From contig OU342635.1 in assembly GCA_910589415.1 (NCBI GenBank), positions 14,446,001 through 14,510,000 of the forward strand: 64,000 nt of DNA. The letters run 5' to 3'. Position 1 is the stretch's first letter; every line of letters starts with the position of its first letter. A model generated the notes under the pieces. That model was not told where the DNA came from and ran no database searches. It saw only the letters and a program-made list of their open reading frames with translations. The DNA is from Malachius bipustulatus. Taxonomy: Eukaryota; Arthropoda; Insecta; Coleoptera; Melyridae. This document shows positions 11,431-22,117 of this stretch, one piece after another. Both the position numbers and the translations under genes were made by a program.

Positions 11431-11730
11431 AGTGCAGCGTTTGTGACAGACGTTTGTCGCGTGACAGAAGAGGCGAGACGAGGCAAACATAAAAGCGGTA
11501 ATAAGGGTAAGTATGTCGTCCAATATTCAGTTTTTTCTTAGTATTGACTTCCGTCGGTTGACATTTGAACTGCCTCGGGCCGTGCGTCGCACAGCCACAC
11601 GCAATTTGCCGCGCCTGAGTAACACGTCTACATATGGTATGCTCGTTCGACCTCGCTTTGCCTCGTTCTCGTTCGTGCTCAGATGAGTACGCGTCTTTGA
11701 ATGTCTCCTTAAAAAGCAGGTCTCGAGAGG
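11430..11730. promoter_or_regulatory. GC-richer CpG-containing island, role unknown
   Basis: This block is clearly richer in CG dinucleotides than its surroundings (for example CGGGCCGTGCGTCGC). A 122-residue minus-strand frame (11390-11758) spans it but shows no family motif. A GTAAGTATG splice-donor-like string sits at about 11507 on the plus strand. It could be a promoter, a first exon or a regulatory element; no evidence decides. Confidence 0.2.
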
Positions 11731-11984
11731 CGAGGGGTGTAAATTTACGTATTATCACTCTAACCGAGTGACTATGTATACTGTAAGCCTGTAAGCAATT
11801 AAGACAATTAGGGGATTACTAAACTGAATTAATAAAAATTGACTTCAGAAAAATAAATATAATAAATAATCAAGATTAATAGCAAAAAAAAAATTTACAC
11901 GAGGAAATTGTGAAGAAAACTAGAGTCTATGATATATAGCATATGATATATGAACTTTGCGTTGCTTTTCTTCCCATACTTCGA

Positions 11985-12775
11985 GCTACTTCAAACTCAA
12001 GGTGAATTTAGAAACGAAAAGTTAGCAACGGAAGTGGCTAAACATCCGGCTCCGGTAAGATGATAATTTAATTACATAATCTGCTATTTTTTTTGAACGA
12101 TAATGAAGTGCCACTTCATTAAGTGATGTGAGAATATTTGCACGCAAGAACAAAAAATTCTAGCAACTTAATATAATGGACAGTTCTTGTAGTCCGAGAT
12201 TGTTACAGATGAAAATCTGAACTTCCAAAATTCATGACGCCCGTTCTGGACACGGACAAGACAAGTTCTATATTCACGCAACAGCGTAATAGGGTCGTGT
12301 GGAAAAATAAAACCCCCTCAACGCATTAAGGGTAGTTTTTATAGCCCAAAAAAACTATATAATACCTATAACCCTGATATTCAGACTTTGTAATATTCGA
12401 TTTTCGGCTATAAAAACTGCCCTTGATGCGTTGCTGGGGTTTTATTTTTTCACACGAAGGAGAAAGATCAACCCTATTACCTACGCTTGTGAAAACTCGT
12501 ATTTTCCGAGGCAAGAACGGCAGCCAAGAATTTTGAAAGCTCAGATTTCCAGGTGTCAAAATGATCTTGGGCTACAAGAGCTGCCCATAAAGTACGTTGC
12601 TAGGATTTTTATTTTTAGGTACAAATATTCTCACATGACTTCATAAAGTGGCATTTCATAATCGTTCAAAAAATAATAGCAGATTATGTTATAATTAAAT
12701 TATCATTGTATAGCAGCCGGATGTTTAGCTACGTCCGTTGCTAACTTCACCCGAGTCTGCTTCAAGCTATATCTA
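11985..12775. mobile_element. foldback element with two nested inverted repeats
   Basis: Outer arms: the left arm from about 11985 to 12155 (containing GTTAGCAACGGA, CTAAACATCCGGCT, TAATCTGCTATT and GTGAGAATATTTG) is repeated in reverse complement at about 12610-12775. Inside lies a second, independent inverted repeat at about 12297-12467, whose arms share AAAATAAAACCCC, CAACGCAT and GTTTTTATAGCC. Open frames inside (12326-12559, 12431-12646) are by-products of the palindromes. No transposase is present. Confidence 0.75.
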
Positions 12776-13290
12776 ATAAGTGACATTTTTTCTGGCCAAC
12801 GACGATTTTATCTTTATCATTCATAAGTTACAGGTAACAATTGAATTTCTTACTATCAAAACTTCAGTAATTAAGTTTAGTACCAATGCAGTCCTTGAAT
12901 AAAGTTGATAAGTTGAAGAATAATAAAGTCCCCTTTTTTGACATTTGGCTTGAAAGGACAACACGATCGATTTTCGATATTTATACAGGAAACTTTCTCA
13001 CCGGTCTCTTTATCACTTATAATTAGTTCAGGGCTACATAAATTACAATAAAAAAGTCTGACGCTGCCTTGAAATGATGCTTATGTGGAAAATCCACCTT
13101 AGGTGTTTGGTAGGTACCTAATAATAATTAAAAAATAATATTTAAAATTATTATCTAAAATTAAAATAAAATCATTCCATGAGAAGATTAGGTATAACGA
13201 GAGTATATCAGATAGCATAGAAAAGTTTCTACACCCCATCGATTGTTCAACTGTTAGTTAACAAGGGTAAGAAAGCTTTTCGGATCCTGC
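12776..13290. other. AT-rich DNA without a supported gene
   Basis: No feature recognised. Confidence 0.45.
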
Positions 13291-13294
13291 GAGT

Positions 13295-13340
13295 TATAAA
13301 AGGGAACAGAGCAGACTTGATCACAAGCAGTCAAAGTTAC
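13295..13340 (+). promoter_or_regulatory. candidate core promoter
   Basis: TATAAAAG at 13295-13302 is followed about 30 bases on by an initiator-like AGCAGTCA. It leads into a GC-rich block. No coding exon was found downstream, so this is only a sequence match to a TATA core promoter. Confidence 0.25.
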
Positions 13341-13650
13341 GCAACGTCCGATAAGCCGTTATACCGTCGCCTGGCCCCGCACAAAGGCCTAATTAGCCAT
13401 AAACTCCCTGATTTATAACGGCACAGAAAATGCAAATATGAAATATGAAAATGAAGATGGCTGTAATAAAAGTGATATACGAGGCTCCGCAGAGCCATTT
13501 GTGAAGGCGCCATGACTCACTCGTCAGTTTTATGTGCGGACGTCCATCATGCGGCTGACGGGCTTCATTGCCGGCCGGGCCGGGGGTGCACTCACGCGGC
13601 TCCACCCCCACACCCTTGCATTCTCCCAAGCTTACTTCCACGCTGACTTA
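13341..13650. promoter_or_regulatory. GC-rich non-coding island, possible regulatory or 5' UTR sequence
   Basis: Unlike its AT-rich flanks, this block holds long GC-rich strings (for example GCCGGCCGGGCCGGGG near 13570) mixed with homeodomain-like TAATTAG and TTTATAAC cores. Frames on both strands are short and proline/histidine-rich without motifs. By composition it resembles an insect cis-regulatory module or 5' untranslated region. Confidence 0.25.
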
Positions 13651-14224
13651 TTGTGCCGACCTGCCTCTTTGTGCCACTGTGATTTATAATTTTAATAAAA
13701 TTGGCACTTACTGCTTCTACCGAGACTTTTACTCTCCTGCTGTTCCTAGTTATCACTATTTTATGCTCTAATTCTCGTCTAATATCAATGAAAACCTATC
13801 AAAACAATAGATAAACGCGATCGCATAATATGCTAAATTAATTTACCTATTTCGACATTGGCACTTATACCTGCGGGAAGTTATAATAGGTAAGCAAGTA
13901 ATATTGAATTTATAATTATTGTACGATCTGGTAAAAGACATTAAGAGATTGCTGTCAAGAATCATGCTGGCAATTTACTAAATGAAATATTTAGAAGCAT
14001 TCTCTGTGGGGGTAGGGTTCAGTTTAATGTTAATTTCATACAGCTTTAACACAATAATTGTATTCCTCGTATTCTGGACTTTTTATAAGATAATTAATTT
14101 TTATTAAATGTTAAATTCGAGTGTTTCGATATCACAAGGTCATTATACCACCAGATACATTAAAAGTTCTTTTTTAAGTTTCCTATTTTTCTTATGAAGC
14201 GTAGTTAATTCTTGGTAGTAGTAC
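13651..14224. other. AT-rich DNA without a supported gene
   Basis: No feature recognised. Confidence 0.45.
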
Positions 14225-14590
14225 ATTTTTTGTCAAATCTGGGTCCTCAATCAAGTGACTGGCTCTTTTCTAAATGGAGTCAAGTAATCTACGTATGTTT
14301 AGGAGCTGAGCTCCAAACATGTGAGCAGTACTCCAAGGATGGTCGGATTTGAGACTTGCGTATAAGAGGAGAAGCTTTTGAGGTGTATAAAATTTCTTCT
14401 TGCGGAAGAGTGTTCCAAGTTTTTGAGAAGCACTCTTCGCCAGACCTGCAACATGGTCATCTCAAGACATGTTCGCTCCGAGGCTCACTCCAAGTAAACG
14501 AAGAGATGACGATGGAGTAAGAGAGTGTCCCGCGCCATTACCATATTTGGCTCCAAAACGTTGACCTTTTTGGAGATAACTGTTATTTTT
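14225..14590 (-). pseudogene. LINE reverse-transcriptase fragment, second copy of the 4440-4849 family
   Basis: This block matches 4440-4760 over nearly its whole length in the same orientation: AGCTCCAAACATGT, CAGTACTC, GAGACTTG, CTTCGCCAGAC and CAAGACATGTTC occur in the same order in both. It translates in pieces to the post-catalytic segment, including YCSHVW-like and SLEYC-like strings. About 40 bases (near 14396-14435) present here are missing at the first copy. Both are dead 3' LINE fragments. Confidence 0.7.
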
Positions 14591-14624
14591 ATTAGACATT
14601 TATATGTATGATTGGGTGTTATCA

Positions 14625-15068
14625 CTATTTGCTCATTCTCAGTCTTCTGAAAATTACTCCCTTTCTTCTATAATATGAGCTTAGAGGCCATGGTGAGATT
14701 GTGGGTTCTAATAATATGGTCCTTAGTTGCATATGTTGCTCCTCGAGTTCTTGCATTGATAATTTAACTTGTAAAGCCCGGTCCAGACTTGCTATATAAC
14801 TGACTTCTTCACCCCAGTGTAGGTAGAATCCAAAAAAGCTTGTTCCTAGTTTTTTCTTACTCTTGGTAAGCAAAATTACATACGCCCCTGCTGCAAGTAG
14901 TTGGTTTGGTGCACTCATTTGGACTGAACTAAGTGTGGACACGACTATGTTTTTAAACATAACAATTTCCTTCTTCCTTTCAATGTTGCCTTTCCGCAAT
15001 CTTCCCTCCTGTTGTGTGTAAACCACTGACAAAGCATTTCGAATATCCGTTGGGTATAACCACAACAC
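14625..15068 (-). CDS. unrecognised 147-residue open frame
   Basis: This is one of the longer unassigned frames of the window. The protein has a basic segment near residues 20-35, a mixed hydrophobic middle and a charged helical stretch (QELEEQHMQLR) before a basic C-terminus. I recognise no domain. The opposite and adjacent strands up to 15370 also have long frames, so the block is more GC-balanced than its flanks and may derive from a retroelement gene. It sits directly beside a LINE fragment, so a mobile origin is likelier than a host gene. Confidence 0.2.
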   Translation of the reverse strand: MLWLYPTDIRNALSVVYTQQEGRLRKGNIERKKEIVMFKNIVVSTLSSVQMSAPNQLLAAGAYVILLTKSKKKLGTSFFGFYLHWGEEVSYIASLDRALQVKLSMQELEEQHMQLRTILLEPTISPWPLSSYYRRKGVIFRRLRMSK

Positions 15069-16597
15069 CTGTACATGGACCGAGAGTGGGAAAAGGGCCT
15101 ACAGGAGAGTGGAAAATATATCCTGCAACATTAGCAGCAAGTGTTCCCTTCCAGCTCAACCGTCGCAGGAGAAGAACTTCATCTCCAGCATTCGCAATAA
15201 GAAAGTGTCTACATACGCGCTTTCCGCGTCGCTCGCATTGTTACACATAAACGCGTTTTTATCTACGAAATCCAGTTATCCAAGAAGAAGGCGTCCTCGA
15301 TTTATATCAAGAACACTTCAAAAACCGAAGGAAGTTTGCACGCATTCCTTAAATAATCCGCATTCCTGATTTTATCTTAATTATTCATTTGGTTGACAAG
15401 ACACTTATTATTCAAATACCGCATTCTTCCAAATCAAACCCAACGCATATGGTCCTTCGGTCAGATATTAAATTCATACACAATCAATCCCAAAAGATCT
15501 TGTTCCTTCGAGCCGAATGTTTAAACAAAATTTATAGAAAAGTCATATACCAATGTTACCAAATCTGGACCCGGCTTTAATAATGTCAACTTTGTAATTA
15601 AATTAACTATTAATTATTTACTAATAATTAATATTGCTAATCAAGTAGACTATTACGAAAAAATATACTCTTGGCAAGTTCGATGCTAAGAGGGTAGCAG
15701 GAGAGGAACTATTTCAATTAAAGTTCTAATGTTCAAATAGAATATCATTTAAAATTGTTAAAATACGTTTATGCGTTCTGATTTTGACAACTAGTAATTT
15801 TGATATAAATAAATTTGATCGCCTCTTCATAAGTTTGGAACGGAAACACAAAGATAAAATCCAATTTCGTTCCAGTAAATATTAGTACCTATAAAGTAAG
15901 GGAATAATTAGAATATTTGTCGACGTTTCGCATAATTTCGGCCAAGAAGGTATTAATTTTCATTAACGAATACATTTTTAATTTCAGAGATACTTCCAAG
16001 TTCAATATAACTTAATTAATAAGACTGATGAATTTAAATAAATTAGCATGCATTTCTGAAGGAAAGATCACCGTAAATTACATAAACAAAACAGTAATTT
16101 AACTTGGAGGGTGATAAAATAAATGTCATTAATTAGTTTTCTGTATTTAAAATTTAATTAACTTGTTATAGAATTTTTTTTCGTTAGAATCTCTGTTTAA
16201 TCTACTTTTACCTATACCACTTTTTGCGGTGCATATCTACCTAAATCTAGTAATTTAAAAGCATTTTTCGCTTTCGCAATAAAATGTGTCAATGTTTTTC
16301 TATAATAAGTTGAATGCTGATGTGCCAAATCTTAAAAAACCACAAAACATAATGTAAGGTAAGTACCTATACCAATTATATTATAAAATCAGGTGAACTG
16401 ACTCACCTATCAATCTTTAGCTCAAACCGCTTGAAACAGAAAACTGAATTTTGGCTTATACTTACACTCAAGAAGGAATGATTTATGGAAATCCAAACTT
16501 CCAAGAGGTAAAAGCAGCCCCCCAAAAATTCAAAGATATTTTTTAATTAACTCAGGTGATTTCTCCTTACAATAATAATTGAAAAACTCTGTAAGAT
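15069..16597. other. no supported gene
   Basis: 15069-15580 has several overlapping frames on the plus strand (up to 86 residues) without recognisable motifs; 15580-16597 is AT-rich and featureless. Confidence 0.4.
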
Positions 16598-16672
16598 CAA
16601 GGTGTAGGTTTGGTGAATGAACGTTGCACTTTCACTTAATTGACCATGGTTCGAGTCCCGCTAAGGGACTAA
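16598..16672 (+). repeat. tRNA-derived SINE head (degenerate)
   Basis: A B-box-like GGTTCGAGTCC at about 16648-16658 lies about 40 bases after an A-box-like TTGGTGAATGAACG. The acceptor and T stems do not pair, so this is not a functional tRNA gene. It fits the 5' part of a tRNA-related SINE. No tail was identified. Confidence 0.4.
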
Positions 16673-16722
16673 TTTATATTAATAATGTTTAGTTTTTGAT
16701 TGTTTTGTATTATCGTTCATTA

Positions 16723-17926
16723 TACAGGGTGTCCGGAAATTATGAGCAAAAAATTAAGGGGGTGATTCTTCTTGATGAAATATTGCCAAAAGTATCTATA
16801 ATTTTTTTTCGAAAACTCAAAAAGAAGAAAGTTATAAGCCTCCAAAGTTGATTTTTTTAAATCAATATTTTTTTATAACTTTTTTTCTAGTGTACGGATT
16901 TTCTTAAAATTTGACACACTTGCCACTGATGTTGCTTTACATCCTTGGTCCAAATTAGACTTGAATCCCTCGAAATCAAAAGGCCTTAACTGCCCTTGAC
17001 CTTCAAAAAAGGCCTATAACTTTTTTCGTAATATTTTTTTCTGTGTTTTGAAGACGCACAATTGAAGAACATGAAGAAATCTTCGGAAAAGGTCCTCTTT
17101 GTCTATCACGATAAAATGACCTGTTTCCGAGTAAAACTGTTTTAAAAATTTACTTGCACTAAAATTGATCACCATAATAAATTATGATCATTTTGCAACA
17201 ACACCAAAGCATGTTTTGGAAATAGCTGCAGGGTTGCCTAGTTATCTACAAAACAGAGACATTCGTATATAAATAGACTTGGAAATGATTTTTTTTTTTA
17301 ATGAAAAAAAATTTAATCATTTTTTTTTTAATAATTTAATTATAAAATAATTTTAATTAAAAAAAAATAAATTGCTGTCAAAATGAAATCCAAAGCAAAC
17401 GTCTTGTTTCCTAGGCAACCCTGCAGCTGTTTCCAAAGCATGCTTTGGTATGGTTGCAGAATGATCATAGTTTATGGTGATCAATTTTAGTGCAAGTAAA
17501 TTTTTAAAACAGTTTTACTCGGAAACAGGTCATTTTATCGTGATAGACAAAGAGGACCTTTTCCGAAGATTTCTTCATGTTCTTCAATTGTGCGTCTTCA
17601 AAACACAGAAAAAAATATTACGAAAAAAGTTATAGGCCTTTTTTGAAGGTCAAGGGCAGTTTAGGCCTTTTGATTTCAAGGGATTCAAGTCTAATTTGGA
17701 CCGAAGATGCAAAGCAACATCAGTGGCAAGTATGTCAAATTTTAAGAAAATCCGTACATTAGAAAAAAAGTTATAAAAAAATATTGATTTAAAAAAATCA
17801 ACTTTGGAGGCTTACAACTTTCTTCTTTTTGAGTTTTCGAAAAAAAATTATAGATACTTTTGGCAATATTTCATCAAGAAGAATTACCCCCTTAATTTTT
17901 TGCTCATAATTTCCGGACACCCTGTA
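16723..17926. mobile_element. 1.2-kb foldback element
   Basis: The ends read TACAGGGTGTCCGG and CCGGACACCCTGTA, and the arms (about 560 bases each) are near-perfect reverse complements right up to an AT-rich centre around 17285-17360. It holds no transposase. Small frames (17577-17762, 17798-17983) only mirror the arms. The TACAGGGTG terminus is shared with the elements at 28084, 33204, 33946 and 34553. A transcript crossing it would fold into a long hairpin. Confidence 0.85.
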
Positions 17927-18459
17927 TAGTAATTTGTCCATGGTAACCATTAATGCCAGAATGGTAGTTATAGTTCCTGCCATGTTGGACGAGCGCGCAG
18001 TACTGTTACCAGATTATCAATTTACAATAATCCCTCTCTTAGTTAATTCTCCTTGGTTTTGATTCTGTGATTTATAAGACCATCGCAATAAAAAAAATTA
18101 CAACACTGTTTTGATTCTATTTACACATACGTTATGTGCATAGGCTCACTTTCTTATGGTATGCACGTTGTTTTGTTATTAACAACTTTCATAAGGGTGA
18201 AGATAAATGAATTTTCAGTGAAAGAGAGGTGGTGGGTTACTAGTTTGAATAGATTGAACCGAGTGTGATATTTGTGAGGTAATCGGAATGGATCAAGCTT
18301 AGCCTGCTTTTCGTGAACAAGTTTGTGAATGAAGAATACATACAGGGGGGGGCAGTTTTAGAAGACCAAGAAGTCGCCTTAATTGTTTCTTGCAAGACTG
18401 AGTGATGGATAGGCCTGTCAGGGTCCTGAGAGCTCTTCTCTGTTAGGCAGACAACTGAA
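17927..18459. other. no supported gene
   Basis: No feature recognised. Confidence 0.4.
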
Positions 18460-18535
18460 CGGTGCCTTATTAAATCAAATTTTCAAAAAAGGTGACGTCA
18501 TAAATCGCGAGAATTACAGATCAATTAGGGTAAAG
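18460..18535 (+). pseudogene. short LINE reverse-transcriptase relic
   Basis: The plus strand reads IFKKGDVINRENYRSI, matching the reverse-transcriptase entry motif FKKGDxxxxxNYRPIS found just before the palm. Flanking sequence does not continue the domain. Confidence 0.5.
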
Positions 18536-20990
18536 TTGGAGTAGCATACTTATAACATTAATAAGAACAAATGAAGGGTTAAAACCAAAACAAACAAAAA
18601 ACAAAACAAAACCGAGTTCCGTTTACGGTAAGCCTTTTACTGTAAACTAAGATCCAAAGTGATTATGGTATTTTCTTTCAGCAGTTGCGCGAATGCGAGG
18701 GTGCCTTCAGTGTTTTTATTATTGTGTAAGTCGTAAGTCGCGTAAAACCGATGTTCACTTGAACAGAGTGGCCTGAGGGAGAAGGTCAGTGGGATGCTGC
18801 CTTCGTCTCTTGTAGGTTCTGGTAGTTTCTCTTGGTAAAACTTACCTGCAAATTGATGACTTAGCCAAATCAGGAAACATTGACACAATAAAAACCACAA
18901 GCTTGAAATTGAAGTAAAATTTGCCCAATCTGGCAACACCGTAAGTCTCAAAGACACCCAAACACCCAACGAAAGTGAAATCACCAAACCATTCAATTCA
19001 TTATCGCAATTCAGGAATTTTTACGACAACCCTCACACACAAAAGCCAAGGTAAACAGAGAGTAAGATGATTGAAATGACTCAAGCAGGTCCTTTTCAAA
19101 CCAGCTGCAGGAACAGCATAGGAAGGTCTAAATAAATAAATGTAAATTAACTAATAGGAAATTAATTAAGGTAATTTAAGATTTCATTGTAAGGAATGAA
19201 AATGATATTCAGTTTGAAACATATATGAAATAGTGATATCATTTGATTCTTTAATCTTAAGGGAAGAAATTTTGATCACACAGGTATTTTTTTGTCTCCT
19301 GAGCTTTTGCATACCCTATACGAGAATCGAGGATTGCTACAAGAAGAAACGACACAACGAGGTGGGTCCTGGCCGCTTTTTCTAGACGATCATGGGGGGT
19401 AGGGGGGTGGTTGTCACACTATTAATTGATCATTTTGGAAATTTCCTCAGGGTCCTCAAAGTTGTACCTTGACAATCTAGGTCTACGATTTTTTTGAAAG
19501 GAGTTGTTGACTGGCATTGGTTGTTTATAAGGGACCATCCGGATTTATGGGATTCTCAGATTCGCTAATGAAAATATCATTATATCGTTGGGAATTTTAG
19601 ATTTTTTGAGTGGAAAATATTTGTAAAGTAGTAAAAAGCAGTAAAATTTGGAATTTGTATCTGGTGCATCTAGTATATTCTGTCATTTCACAAATTGGAA
19701 TGAGCAGAATAAACTCATAAGCTGAAATTTAATTTTTGACAAATATTTTTATTTTTTGAATTTAGACTATGCGCCAAATCATGGACATTACGCAATTACT
19801 TAAATAATATAACGGGCAAGCCTTTCAGGTTGTTCGAAAGGTAGGTAGGCTCTATCGTTGGGATTAACGCGAGAAGTCCCGGTTCTCAGCTATAGTTGTT
19901 GTTAATAAATCTACAATCTACTTTTCAAGTTAACGTGGTTGACCTGTACCTAATTCATGTACTTAGATAATAGTGAAAAAGTAGCCGATCATATTATTTT
20001 GTGTGACAATATTCAGTTCAATCGAAACACAACCAGTTCTCGTTTTCCAATTTCCTTTTCAGCATATAGCTTAATCTTTATCGTTCATTTCAGGGAGAAA
20101 TAAAATAAATAGCAACATGAAACAATAGTCTTTTTCGATTAACGTAAAACTTGATAGCTCATTGATGATACTATAAACAGTATTTGTCACGTTTACAGAA
20201 ACTGAGAAACTATATCCTCTAAATTGATTCCTCGTGCGTCTGATAGCAATCCAGAGAAGCAATAACAGTAAATATGACGCGGCTAATTTGACAGGACAGT
20301 TTCAAGGTGGACATGGAATTCTCAGTGCCCCCAAAGCCACACTGCGCTTATTGTGAGTGACGAGCGGAAGACGTTGTGTGCTTCTCGGCAATATGGTCCT
20401 TCCTAATAAGGATGAGCGACTGAAGGTGATTTGAAACGAATCTATGGCGCTCCAGGATGAGAAGTTACACGATAGAGGTCCTTCCGTCTGAATTCAGATG
20501 GGCTCTTTCAGCAGGTCTTCACCTAACGGCGTTCGTATACATATACATAACGCAAAGGATTTACATAACCTGTGCTTTGACACGTGGTCTCCGGAATTTT
20601 ATTCCTCCAGAGATATGCTGCATGAGATCAAAATTTTTATCTTTTATTATATATGTCAAATCGCCTTGTCTATTTATTGATAATTATTAGCTAACAGAGT
20701 CATGAGATTAGAAAATTTTCTTATTGCTGCAAGTATTTTCAAAATGTGAATTTACATAGGCTAGAAAAATAAAATTAATAAAAATTTCAAAAGCTGATGT
20801 TTCGAATCTCATTAATGCCAACGCCATGCGCATCGAGCGCCGAACCCGAAACTCGAAACGAAGCGCAGCTGCGGACAGTCCGACAGGCCGAGAACTGTAA
20901 GATTTGCAACGTTGCCAACTGGCGTATCGCTTTAATCTCAGATTAGCTAAGCGCTACTTTTGCAAAACTTTTCGAATTCTGTATGCTGTA
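18536..20990. other. no supported gene
   Basis: A 119-residue minus-strand frame at 18637-18996 starts with a hydrophobic segment but matches no family. A slightly GC-richer patch at 20320-20460 has no recognisable content. The rest is AT-rich. Confidence 0.4.
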
Positions 20991-20999
20991 TCTTATCAG

Positions 21000-21400
21000 T
21001 GAACCCGTTTCACACCGAGTGTCTAACTTTCAACACGGATTTATTAAAGGAAGATCCACCATCGTCAACTTCATCTCTACTCAGTCAATCTCCGAATAAC
21101 TTGTAGCTGGCGGCCAGGTCGAAGTGATATACACGGACTTTGTAAAGCATTTGACTCAATCTCCCATAGCGTCATCATCAAAAAGCTCGACTGCTTGGGT
21201 TTCTCTCCGCATCTTGTTGATCTGATAAGAAGCTACCTGTCAAACAGGTTTAAATAAATATGTCGAACTCGCTGGTGTTAGCTCCTATTTCAGAAGACAA
21301 CATCAACAAATGCGCAAGGATTTGTCTTGTCCACAAGGAGTAAATCCAAGATAGTCTGTGGCTACACGTTTGGGGGTGAGGTCATTACAAGGGTCGAGTC
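21000..21400 (+). pseudogene. LINE reverse-transcriptase fragment
   Basis: With frameshifts, the plus strand reads QHGFIKGRSTIVNFI, then VEVIYTDFVKAFDSISHS, then LGFSPHLVDLIRSYLSNR. This is the reverse-transcriptase palm: the GFxxGRST entry, motif A with its catalytic aspartate (YTDFxKAFD) and the following helix. The FADD box is not found downstream. It is a decayed copy related to the one at 48285-49818, which has RGRSTVTNLF at the same place. Confidence 0.7.
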
Positions 21401-21664
21401 AGTGGAGGTTTTTATGGTGTTTTTCGGATTTCAAATTGACTGTTTCACATCTCCTTTGCTCATGTAAACAATTTGACATGTAATTAATTGGAACGAGCAG
21501 TCATAAGGAATTCCAAAGAGTTTTTGGCCATCAACATTTATTGTATCGCCCTGTTCGTTTCACTAATTAGACTATTCTTAACGAAAAGCTATTCTTTTAG
21601 ATACCAGATAGATTAATTTTTGTAAAATTAATTCTTTAAGAAGAAACGATTTTTTTTATGTTAT

Positions 21665-21700
21665 CCATCGCCCATAACATACAACTGTTATGGGCGATGG
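21665..21700. repeat. 15-bp-arm perfect hairpin at a truncation junction
   Basis: CCATCGCCCATAACA at 21665-21679 is the exact reverse complement of 21686-21700, with a 6-base loop. The right arm is the start of the repeat tail at 21686-21790, so the left arm is an inverted duplication of the first bases of the truncated copy. Confidence 0.8.
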
Positions 21701-21795
21701 AGTAATTCTCCGAACCCACCTAGCAGGCTAGTAAAATGCACTGTATGTGCTTTATACTCAAGCGACCTACTTTTATTATTATTAATTAATCGTTG
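21686..21795 (+). mobile_element. 5'-truncated copy of the hammerhead-bearing retroelement tail
   Basis: About 105 bases match 22294-22400 with only two or three changes: GGGCGATGGAGTAATTCT, CGAACCCACCTAGCAGGC, AAATGCACTGTATGTGC and CTCAAGCGACCTAC, ending in TTATTATTATT. A conserved 3' part, a simple-repeat tail and a variable 5' end are the signature of target-primed retrotransposition. Confidence 0.75.
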
Positions 21796-21879
21796 AGTAT
21801 ACCTGCCATTTCTTCTCTTATTCATGATTGTCGATCAGACTGGCATTGGTGGTGTCTGAAACTGTAATAATATACTTAC

Positions 21880-22026
21880 GCCCGTATTCACAAACGATAA
21901 TTTCCTAAATAATTACGTAATCAATTATCCCCATCTCATTCTATTGCCAAAAAACTGCATATCTCCATCTCACTCATTTAAATAATTACGTAATTATTTA
22001 GGAAATTATCGTTTGTGAATACGGGC
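21880..22026. mobile_element. 147-base MITE with perfect 42-bp terminal inverted repeats
   Basis: The left end starts GCCCGTATTCACAAACGATA and its 42 bases are repeated exactly in reverse complement at 21985-22026. The interior is 63 bases. It is non-autonomous. I cannot fix a target duplication, so the superfamily stays open. It lies between the two copies of the hammerhead-associated repeat. Perfect arms suggest a fairly recent insertion. Confidence 0.85.
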
Positions 22027-22117
22027 AATAGAGTGCACTCACGATTAGTTCTTTAGAATGACCGCTAGATGTCGCTCTACTTTACACCACACGGAGTTTC
22101 GTGTTAATTCTTAGCTT

